The notes under the pieces: model-generated
The model's database searches: none
The model's input: only the letters and a program-made list of their open reading frames with translations
What the model was told of the DNA's origin: nothing
Part shown: positions 1 to 5,213 of the stretch, piece after piece
How positions within the stretch are numbered: the stretch's first letter is position 1
Layout: every line of letters begins with the position of its first letter
DNA from: Bacteroidota bacterium
GTDB taxonomy: Bacteria; Bacteroidota; Bacteroidia; NS11-12g; UBA955
Assembly: GCA_009918425.1 (NCBI GenBank)
Contig: RGEC01000107.1
Location: forward strand, 1-7,503
Direction of reading: 5' to 3'
Length of the DNA stretch: 7,503 nucleotides
Made by a program: the position numbers and the translations under genes

Positions 1-635
1 TGGACATGACGCCCATGGTGGATTTGGCGTTTCTGCTGGTAACCTTTTTCATGCTCACTTCCAGTTTCAGAACCCCGGAGCCGGTGGTCGTAGATCCGCC
101 CACCAGCACCACCAAAACAGAAATACCCAAACAGGTATTTATGATTACAGTTGACAATCAGGGAAGGGCATTTATAGACATTACCAATGCCGCTGTAAAA
201 TCAAAGGTTTTTGAAAAGGTTTGTAATCAGTATGGAATGAAGGTGGATTCTTTGACCGTGAAGAAATTCGCGGGCTCAGGAGCCATCGGGTTGAAGTTAT
301 CATCCATACCTCAATACCTGGAGCTGGAAGCCAATGAAAGAACCAAGGTGAATCAGACCGGTGTGCCTTACGACACAACCGGAAAAAAGAGCGAATTGTA
401 TTGGTGGGCTTTCTATGCAAGAACAGAAGCGCATGCAGATTATAAAATGCGTGAAGAAGAAGCCAAAAACCGCAAACTTCAGTTTGATAAATCCAATTAC
501 ATACAGTTTGCCGTAAAAGCAGCGTCTGATGCTAAATATGATGCGGTAAAGAATGTAATCCAGGTTTTTAGGGATGCCAAAGTGAAGCAATTCCAAATGA
601 TAACCGGCCTTGAAGCAGAACCATCATTGAAATAA
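1..635 (+). CDS. exbD: ExbD-family proton-channel subunit, first of two tandem copies (5' end outside window)
   Basis: Inner-membrane subunit of the ExbB-ExbD-TonB complex, which uses the proton gradient to energise TonB-dependent outer-membrane receptors. The reading frame is open to the first base: the codon before the first visible ATG (position 6) encodes Asp, and the second copy downstream carries the same VDMTPMVDLAFLL stretch at residues 27-39. About 28 N-terminal residues are therefore missing and the ATG at 6 is internal. Counting from that Met, the membrane helix is at about 4-21 with the conserved channel Asp at 6 (TPMVD). The periplasmic part ends in the usual ExbD C-terminal fold (about 163-203, NYIQFAVKAASDAKYDAV and onward). 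Between the early beta strand (43-60) and that fold lies an extra segment of about 90 residues rich in charged residues, so the protein is well longer than E. coli ExbD (about 141 aa). The second exbD starts 15 bases after the stop. The family call is secure; the role of the insert is unknown. Confidence 0.93.
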   Translation, partial: DMTPMVDLAFLLVTFFMLTSSFRTPEPVVVDPPTSTTKTEIPKQVFMITVDNQGRAFIDITNAAVKSKVFEKVCNQYGMKVDSLTVKKFAGSGAIGLKLSSIPQYLELEANERTKVNQTGVPYDTTGKKSELYWWAFYARTEAHADYKMREEEAKNRKLQFDKSNYIQFAVKAASDAKYDAVKNVIQVFRDAKVKQFQMITGLEAEPSLK

Positions 636-650
636 GAAAGGAACAGAAAA

Positions 651-1286
651 ATGGCACAAATTCAGGATACAGGTGGTGGTGGCCACGGCAAAGGCGGAAA
701 AAAAAGAGCCAAAAAACAAAGTACCCATGTGGATATGACTCCCATGGTGGATCTGGCTTTTCTTCTGCTCACATTTTTCGTACTTACCTCCACATTCAGC
801 AAACCCAAAGTTCTCCGTATGATTTTCCCGGAGAAGCTGGATGAGAAAACCCAAGATGTAAAAGCACCTGAGGTGAAGGATGGTGTTACGCTGCTGCTCA
901 CCGCAAATGATAAAATATATTATTACAGAGGTTCTCTGAAACCTACTACTGAACTTATCCCTATTGATTATACCCGCACAGGACTGAGAAAGGTTTTGGT
1001 GGATTATAACACCGATTTGCTACTGAAATTGCAGGATATTCAAAAGCGTATGAACAAACTCGATGACAAAGACACCGCGGCAAAAAGAAAGCTTGATGAT
1101 GAAGTGCTGCAGGCACAGACCGCTTCCAAGCAGATTGTGCTGGTGAAAAACGACGAGGGAGCTACTTACCGCAACATGATCGATGTGATGGATGAGTTTA
1201 TGATTGCCCAGATTGCGAAATATTTTGTTATTGATGAAGGTATGGCGCAGCTGGAAAAAGATCTTATAAAAAAACAAGGTAAATAA
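651..1286 (+). CDS. exbD: ExbD-family proton-channel subunit, second tandem copy
   Basis: Second ExbD paralogue, 211 aa. Its N-terminus is a short basic, Gly-rich cytoplasmic tail (residues 6-24, with GGGGHGKGGKK). This leads into VDMTPMVDLAFLLLTFF, the single membrane helix (about 32-49) with the conserved Asp34. The periplasmic part has a strand region at 78-93 and then a Lys/Asp/Leu-rich stretch (about 112-160) likely to be helical or coiled-coil, an insertion relative to short ExbDs. The C-terminal ExbD-like segment (IVLVKNDEGATYRNMIDVMD, 162-181) follows. The ATG at 651 is preceded by AAAGGAA, a weak ribosome-binding site. It lies 15 bases after the first exbD and 10 bases before tonB, so the three genes are surely one transcript. 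The two copies are clearly similar around the membrane helix but diverge elsewhere, suggesting an old duplication with distinct roles, perhaps a mixed ExbD dimer. Confidence 0.94.
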   Translation: MAQIQDTGGGGHGKGGKKRAKKQSTHVDMTPMVDLAFLLLTFFVLTSTFSKPKVLRMIFPEKLDEKTQDVKAPEVKDGVTLLLTANDKIYYYRGSLKPTTELIPIDYTRTGLRKVLVDYNTDLLLKLQDIQKRMNKLDDKDTAAKRKLDDEVLQAQTASKQIVLVKNDEGATYRNMIDVMDEFMIAQIAKYFVIDEGMAQLEKDLIKKQGK

Positions 1287-1296
1287 AGGAGGAGAT
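1285..1296 (+). promoter_or_regulatory. Unusually strong Shine-Dalgarno sequence of tonB
   Basis: AAAGGAGGAGAT lies immediately before the tonB ATG and overlaps the last two bases of the upstream exbD stop codon. Its last 11 bases (1286-1296) match 10 of 11 positions of AAGGAGGTGAT, the complement of the canonical 16S rRNA 3' end. Most genes of this phylum lack such a site, and the other genes in this window have at most AAGGAG. The spacing from GGAGG to the ATG is 4 bases. It fixes the tonB start at 1297 and may serve translational coupling to exbD. Confidence 0.75.
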
Positions 1297-2115
1297 ATGG
1301 CAAACGACATTTTTAACGCATGGGATCAGCCGGAATCGGCAGACCGCCTTGCCATGGTTTTTGAAGGCCGGTTTAAGGATTATGGTGCCTATTACATCAG
1401 AAGTATTTACCGCAAATCAAAGGTTATAGCCACTGCCATTGCCTGCTCCGCCGTATTGCTCGCTGCATCTATTCCATTGATAATAGAAAAAATTGGGAAT
1501 AAAGAAGAGGGTAGGAAAATGAAAATTGTAATTACCACTCTCGAAGATGTGAAGCCACCCGAGGAGGAGGAAGAAGAGAAACCCAAAGAGCCACCCAAAA
1601 TGGAAGAGCCTGAGCCCATTGCAACCCAGGCTTATGTAGCACCTGTAATTAATGAAAATACAACAGAGGAGTTTGAAACCCCGCCTGTTTCCAATATTAC
1701 CAATGCCAGTACCAAAACCCAGGAGGGAACAGATGATCCATTTGATGGTTCAACGGGGACTGCCGGTGGCAGTCCATTTGATGGCACATCATCAGGCCCT
1801 GCTGATAAAGTACAAATTGAAGCCAAATACCCGGGGGGAGAAGAGGCTTTCAAAGCGTATGTGAGGGATAATTTTCAGTATCCGCAGCGTTGCGTAGATG
1901 AAAATATAGAAGGATATGTTCTTTTGAAATTTGTTGTGGATGTAAACGGCCGTATATCCAGAATCACTATTGTTCAACCTACGCCCGGATGTCCTGAATT
2001 TGATAAAGAGGCAATACGTGTATTGCAGAAATGCAAGCCATGGATTCCCGCACAGAACAACGGCAAATTTATAATGGCCTGGCGGACATTGCCGATTAGA
2101 CTTACACTTCAGTAA
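1297..2115 (+). CDS. tonB: TonB family energy-transducing protein
   Basis: Transmits energy from the inner-membrane ExbBD proton channel to TonB-dependent receptors in the outer membrane; 272 aa. The cytoplasmic N-terminus (1-42) includes FEGRFKDYGAYYIRSIYRKS, a form of the YGAY(E/Y)(L/I)R motif seen at the N-terminus of many Bacteroidota TonB proteins. One membrane helix spans about 43-64. A Pro/Glu/Lys-rich rigid linker follows (86-107, with a run of six Glu). A Gly/Ser/Thr-rich spacer (about 120-170) contains two PFDG(S/T) repeats. The TonB C-terminal domain occupies about 171-272, with YPGGEEAF, GYVLLKFVVDVNGRI and the alpha helix EFDKEAIRVLQKCKPWIPA. The start is fixed by a very strong Shine-Dalgarno site. 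It is the last gene of the exbD-exbD-tonB operon and is followed 10 bases later by an intrinsic terminator. Which receptors it serves cannot be told from the sequence. Confidence 0.95.
   Translation: MANDIFNAWDQPESADRLAMVFEGRFKDYGAYYIRSIYRKSKVIATAIACSAVLLAASIPLIIEKIGNKEEGRKMKIVITTLEDVKPPEEEEEEKPKEPPKMEEPEPIATQAYVAPVINENTTEEFETPPVSNITNASTKTQEGTDDPFDGSTGTAGGSPFDGTSSGPADKVQIEAKYPGGEEAFKAYVRDNFQYPQRCVDENIEGYVLLKFVVDVNGRISRITIVQPTPGCPEFDKEAIRVLQKCKPWIPAQNNGKFIMAWRTLPIRLTLQ
1737..1784 (+). repeat. 12-bp direct repeat and embedded perfect hairpin in the tonB linker
   Basis: TCCATTTGATGG occurs at 1737-1748 and again at 1773-1784, a 36-base (12-codon) in-frame period encoding the two PFDG units. Between them GGACTGCC (1757-1764) and GGCAGTCC (1768-1775) form a perfect 8-bp inverted repeat with a 3-base loop. 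The right arm overlaps the start of the second direct repeat. It lies in the flexible spacer of TonB, where length changes would be tolerated. Confidence 0.8.
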
Positions 2116-2125
2116 CTTTTTTGAA

Positions 2126-2151
2126 AAGCCCCGTTTCCGGGGCTTATTTTT
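2126..2151 (+). terminator. Intrinsic terminator of the exbD-tonB operon
   Basis: AAGCCCCG (2126-2133), loop TTTC, CGGGGCTT (2138-2145) form a perfect 8-bp GC-rich stem followed by A and five T (2147-2151). It begins 10 bases after the tonB stop codon and separates this operon from the ABC gene. Confidence 0.92.
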
Positions 2152-2193
2152 GTGGGTAATTTTCGGTGAGTATTTCAATCGATTATTGTTGTT

Positions 2194-3687
2194 TTGAATT
2201 TATTGGTTAAGCCCGTGCTTCATATTCAGTCTCTGAAAATAACCCGTGGTGAAAGGGAATTGTCCGCTATACCTCAATTGGATTTAGAGAAAGGCAAAAC
2301 GTATGGCATCATTGGAGAAAGCGGCAGTGGTAAATCGCTGTTTTTATTGTCACTGATGGGTTTGTTGTCAAAAGAACTTCAGGTAACCGGAAATATCCTG
2401 TTTGAGTCTGAATCGGACACGATTTCATTGCTTGGGGCCAAGCCGGAAGTACTTAGAAAGCTACGGGGTAAATCTTTGGGTATGGTTTTTCAGGAACCGC
2501 TAAGTGCGCTGAATCCCCAAAGAAAATGTGGATGGCAGTTGATGGAAGCCTTAACGGTCCATCAAAAAATAAACAGGGTAAACGGGAAGGAACAATGCCT
2601 CAAGGCCCTGGCTGATGTGGGAATTGAGCATCCGGAAAGAATCTTTGATGCCTACCCGCATCAGATCAGCGGTGGACAGCGGCAGCGTGTGATGATTGCC
2701 ATGGCTACTATACACAAACCCGCTCTGGTATTGGCAGATGAACCTACTACAGCTCTTGATCCCGAAACAGCCGAAAAAGTTCTGGAAATCCTAGTTCATG
2801 TCTGTCGTAGCATAGGAAGCAGCCTTATTCTGGTAAGTCATGATTTGCCGCTGGTAACTAAGCATTGTGAACATATTACGGTTATGCAGCACGGGAAGGT
2901 GGTGGTTTCCGGAAAAGCTGGTGAAGTATTGGGGAAAGAACAAATGCACCCGTATGTGAAAGCCCTAATGGATGCAATGCCAACAGGTAAAAGAGATGCA
3001 ATGCCCGAAGGAACGGAGATTTTTACTGCCGAAAAATTAGCGAAGACCTATCGGAAGGATAAAAATGAATTTAAGGCACTCCAAAATATCTCTTTTAAGT
3101 TGAAAAAAGGCGATGCTTTGGCAGTCATCGGGTTTTCCGGCTCAGGCAAAACTACCTTGGCCAAAATACTTACAGGCCTTGAAACAGCAGATGAAGGCAG
3201 TGTGATATTCAATGGAGAATCTCTATTGGATAAAAAACCGACCGGTGTTCAAATGGTGTTTCAGGATCCATTCTCATCGCTGAATTCAGAGATCAATAAC
3301 CGCGAAACCCTGCTGGAAGTTCTTAGGTTAAAAGGCGCTGATAATGAAACTGCTCATAACAAATCGGCCAAATTGTTCAAACAGGTCGGATTGGATGAAA
3401 GCCTGTTGAATCGTTTTCCTCATCAGCTCAGTGGAGGTCAAAGACAACGGCTTTGCATTGCCCGTGCATTGGCAGGAAGCCCACAGGTTCTTGTTTTGGA
3501 TGAGGCCGTGGCCGCCCTTGATCCGCTGGTGCAAAAGCAAATTCTCGATCTTCTCAAATCCATTCAGGAGCAAACAGGTGTAATCTATCTGTTTATTACC
3601 CACAATCAGGCGGCTGCGAAATATCTGTGCCATCGCTTTATCAAACTCGAACACGGTAATTGTGTGTCCGAAGGAAAATACAATTAA
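2194..3687 (+). CDS. Fused double ATP-binding protein of a peptide/nickel-type ABC transporter
   Basis: Two complete ATPase domains in one 497-aa chain, as in YejF or fused DppD-DppF proteins; it would power a pair of inner-membrane permeases. Domain 1: Walker A GESGSGKS 41-48, Q-loop Gln100 in VFQEPLSALNP, signature SGGQRQR 159-165, Walker B LVLADE 178-183, switch His216. MHPYVKALMDAMP (251-263) matches the start of the oligopeptide-transporter C-terminal extension. Domain 2: Walker A GFSGSGKT 313-320, Q-loop Gln357 in VFQDPFSSLN, signature LSGGQRQR 412-419, Walker B VLVLDE 432-437, His470. In domain 2 the usual DEPTSALD is DEAVAALD. All ATP-binding residues seem intact. The start must be non-ATG: the frame is closed upstream by TGA at 2167 and the first in-frame ATG is codon 55, after Walker A. 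TTG at 2194 is used here; TTG at 2203 and GTG at 2215 are alternatives. No permease or binding protein is adjacent, so the substrate (peptides, nickel, other) is unknown. Confidence 0.9.
   Translation: MNLLVKPVLHIQSLKITRGERELSAIPQLDLEKGKTYGIIGESGSGKSLFLLSLMGLLSKELQVTGNILFESESDTISLLGAKPEVLRKLRGKSLGMVFQEPLSALNPQRKCGWQLMEALTVHQKINRVNGKEQCLKALADVGIEHPERIFDAYPHQISGGQRQRVMIAMATIHKPALVLADEPTTALDPETAEKVLEILVHVCRSIGSSLILVSHDLPLVTKHCEHITVMQHGKVVVSGKAGEVLGKEQMHPYVKALMDAMPTGKRDAMPEGTEIFTAEKLAKTYRKDKNEFKALQNISFKLKKGDALAVIGFSGSGKTTLAKILTGLETADEGSVIFNGESLLDKKPTGVQMVFQDPFSSLNSEINNRETLLEVLRLKGADNETAHNKSAKLFKQVGLDESLLNRFPHQLSGGQRQRLCIARALAGSPQVLVLDEAVAALDPLVQKQILDLLKSIQEQTGVIYLFITHNQAAAKYLCHRFIKLEHGNCVSEGKYN
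2971..3005 (+). repeat. Short direct repeat in the linker between the two ATPase domains
   Basis: GATGCAATGCC occurs at 2971-2981 and 2995-3005, a 24-base in-frame period encoding DAMPTGKR then DAMPEG. It sits exactly in the linker between the two ATPase domains and looks like a small local duplication. Confidence 0.65.
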
Positions 3688-3746
3688 ATATTAGAATTAA
3701 TTTGCTTTTTTAATTATTACGATTAATTTCGTAGTTAAAATATTTT

Positions 3747-4256
3747 ATGGGTCGTCTAGGGGCAATACAATTAGATGGAATAAGTTCATTAACATCAGGA
3801 AAGCCTGCACTGGTGGTAATGGACTTAGACAGTTGCCCAATTGTAGTTGTTACTCTCTCAGGCGGTGAAGGAAATACGGAACTGGCTGAAATTACATCGA
3901 CAATTTTTGGTAATCAAAAGGTAGATGTTGCTTTTTTTAATGTACCGCCAAATGCAGGTTTTCTGAAGGAAAAAATTGACCAATTGATGCTAGAAGACAC
4001 ACCTGTGGTTCATGAAGAGAAAACATGTAACGATTGTTATGGTAAAATTAAGCAGGGTAAACCACCGTTTTCTGCCAGAGAACTGGAAATTTTGCAAATG
4101 ATAGCCATGGAATATACCAATGAGCAAATTGCTGATAAACTTTGTCTGGCTAAAAGAACCGTAGACAATCACCGGGTGAACCTTATGCAGAGGGTTAATG
4201 CAAAAAATACCGCAGGCCTAATTGGCTATGCATTTAGGAACGGGCTCATCGTTTAG
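3747..4256 (+). CDS. Small LuxR/GerE-type helix-turn-helix regulator with an atypical N-terminal half
   Basis: Likely DNA-binding transcription factor, 169 aa. The GerE domain fills about 106-167: FSARELEILQMIA opens it with the conserved Glu112, NEQIADKL is the first helix of the turn, and AKRTVDNHRVNLMQRV the recognition helix. The order matches NarL/FixJ response regulators, but the N-terminal half is too short for a normal receiver (about 120 residues) and shows no acidic pair near the start. PALVVMDLDS (20-29) looks like the phospho-acceptor strand, and VAFFNVPPNAGFLKEKIDQLM (61-81) like the end of a receiver, with Asn where the conserved Lys would be. It may be a degenerate, phosphorylation-independent receiver. 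A CxxC (94-97) sits in the linker. Extension upstream is blocked by TAG at 3732. The gene stands alone, 59 bases after the ABC gene, after an AT-rich leader. Targets are unknown. Confidence 0.82.
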   Translation: MGRLGAIQLDGISSLTSGKPALVVMDLDSCPIVVVTLSGGEGNTELAEITSTIFGNQKVDVAFFNVPPNAGFLKEKIDQLMLEDTPVVHEEKTCNDCYGKIKQGKPPFSARELEILQMIAMEYTNEQIADKLCLAKRTVDNHRVNLMQRVNAKNTAGLIGYAFRNGLIV

Positions 4257-4290
4257 TGTTTGTTTAAATAGACAAAAATGTTGTTGGTGG

Positions 4291-4311
4291 ATAGCTTGCA
4301 GAAGCTATTTT
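4291..4311 (+). terminator. Hairpin with short T-run after the LuxR-type gene, possible weak terminator
   Basis: ATAGCTT (4291-4297), loop GCAG, AAGCTAT (4302-4308) form a perfect 7-bp stem running into TTTT (4308-4311). An outer pair, GACAAA (4271-4276) with TTTGTC (4309-4314), could close it further with a bulge. It lies 35 bases after the stop codon. The stem is AT-rich and the T-run short, so termination would be partial; a regulatory hairpin is also possible. Confidence 0.45.
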
Positions 4312-4334
4312 GTCAGATTAGAAGGTTGTGAATT

Positions 4335-4342
4335 TAGTTTTG
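4335..4342 (+). promoter_or_regulatory. Bacteroidota-type -7 promoter box before the LysM gene
   Basis: TAGTTTTG is an exact match to the phylum's TAnnTTTG -7 consensus. A TTTG at 4309-4312 lies 22 bases upstream and could be the -33 element, at the long end of the usual spacing. Transcription would begin within a few bases of the ATG at 4348, giving a leaderless or nearly leaderless message. Confidence 0.55.
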
Positions 4343-4347
4343 TAATC

Positions 4348-5199
4348 ATGCTATTAAAATCATTTAAATTGTTTGCATTCGTAACGATTTCGTTTTGCGC
4401 CGGAAAGTTAATGGCTCAGCAACAGACAAGCTATAAAACATACCAGGTTGTGAAAGGAGATAATTATTATAAGATCTCTAAAAAGTTCAACTGCAGTGTG
4501 GAAGAGATTCAGAAAGCCAACGATAACAAAACGGTAATTAAGGCTGGTGAAACCATTCGCATACCTGTTAAGTCTTCTGCCAGGACCGATTTGTATAAAT
4601 CTGCTTATCAGGAACATGTAGTGGTAAAAGGCGAAACACTCGGTAAAATTGCAGCACGATATTCAACCACAGTTGATCAGCTGAAAAAGATTAATAATTT
4701 ATCAGGGGATCAGCTTAAAATAGGTCAAAAAATTAAAGTTCCTGCGGCGCAAAAACCGGTTGAAACGCACAATGATGAAGTGGTTAAGCATACAAAGAAT
4801 GATATGCCAAAAGAAGAAACCACCAAAGAAACTTCGGTTGATAAGCCAAATTCTTCAGGAGATAAAGTGATAGTGGATGTGAATCCGGGAATGCCGGAGA
4901 AAACCGTTGTTGCCTCCAATGATTTTGTGACCGAAAAAGAAGAGACGGCTATGGCAAAAGTTGTCAGCCAAAAGATGGAAGACACCCGCACCCATGTGAT
5001 GCACCCAACCTTGCCCAAAGGAAATATTATTGTTGTATTAAATCCGGAATCAGGCAGAATGGCTTATTGCAAGGTAGTTGACAATTATACACCCCGTCAG
5101 TACGAAGGCTCAGGCCTAATAATGACCCCGGCCGTGGCAGATAAAATCGGGTTGAATGGTAAAATAGCATCGGTAAAGATTAAATACGCTGCACCTTAA
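4348..5199 (+). CDS. Secreted LysM protein with C-terminal RlpA-like double-psi beta-barrel
   Basis: Exported, probably peptidoglycan-binding protein, 283 aa. Residues 1-23 form a signal peptide (Lys4, Lys7, hydrophobic core, LMA before QQ). LysM repeat 1 is at about 31-73 (YQVVKGDNYYKISKKFNCS ... IKAGETIRIP). LysM repeat 2 is at about 90-132 (HVVVKGETLGKIAARYSTT ... LKIGQKIKVP). A Lys/Glu/Thr-rich linker spans about 135-205. The C-terminus (about 216-281) fits an RlpA-like barrel: HPTLPKGNIIVVLNPESGR, then MAYCKVVDN, then GLIMTPAVADKIGL and IASVKIKY. The RGPF and DLS motifs linked to RlpA lytic transglycosylase activity are not seen (DNYTPRQ and IMTPAV stand in their place), so catalysis is doubtful. 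The ATG at 4348 is preferred because the signal peptide begins there and a -7 box lies just upstream. An in-frame ATG at 4222 would add 42 Cys/Trp-rich residues overlapping the preceding gene. Function inferred: cell-wall binding or envelope scaffolding. Confidence 0.85.
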   Translation: MLLKSFKLFAFVTISFCAGKLMAQQQTSYKTYQVVKGDNYYKISKKFNCSVEEIQKANDNKTVIKAGETIRIPVKSSARTDLYKSAYQEHVVVKGETLGKIAARYSTTVDQLKKINNLSGDQLKIGQKIKVPAAQKPVETHNDEVVKHTKNDMPKEETTKETSVDKPNSSGDKVIVDVNPGMPEKTVVASNDFVTEKEETAMAKVVSQKMEDTRTHVMHPTLPKGNIIVVLNPESGRMAYCKVVDNYTPRQYEGSGLIMTPAVADKIGLNGKIASVKIKYAAP

Positions 5200-5204
5200 C
5201 TTTG
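5197..5204 (+). promoter_or_regulatory. Bacteroidota-type -7 promoter box before the O-antigen ligase-like gene
   Basis: TAACTTTG matches TAnnTTTG exactly and overlaps the TAA stop of the LysM gene. The wider string CTTTGCAG (5200-5207) is identical to that at the rpmB promoter (6452-6459). No TTG sits at the proper -33 distance, so the upstream half is weak. If active, transcription starts after about 5209, which excludes the TTG at 5202 as a start codon and favours the TTG at 5214. Confidence 0.5.
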
Positions 5205-5213
5205 CAGGGCTTT

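Noticed and set aside
6..8. ATG at 6 as the real start of the first exbD
   Set aside because: The frame is open to base 1 and the paralogue downstream has about 28 further residues, including the conserved VD just before this Met.
1652..1864. 70-codon open frame on the plus strand inside tonB
   Set aside because: Out-of-frame shadow of the Pro/Thr-rich TonB linker with no start signal or recognisable domain.
1792..2178. 128-codon open frame on the minus strand
   Set aside because: It overlaps the conserved TonB C-terminal domain and runs through its terminator; no family resemblance.
3696..3729. ATTAATTT repeated at 3696-3703 and 3722-3729 in the leader of the LuxR-type gene; TAATTTG at 3698 as a promoter box
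   Set aside because: In such AT-rich DNA an 8-base repeat is likely by chance, and TAATTTG is one base short of the -7 consensus; too weak to list as a site.
4222..4347. A 42-residue N-terminal extension of the LysM protein from the ATG at 4222
   Set aside because: It overlaps the end of the LuxR-type gene, is rich in Cys and Trp unlike the rest, and would bury the signal peptide that begins at 4348; a promoter box lies between.
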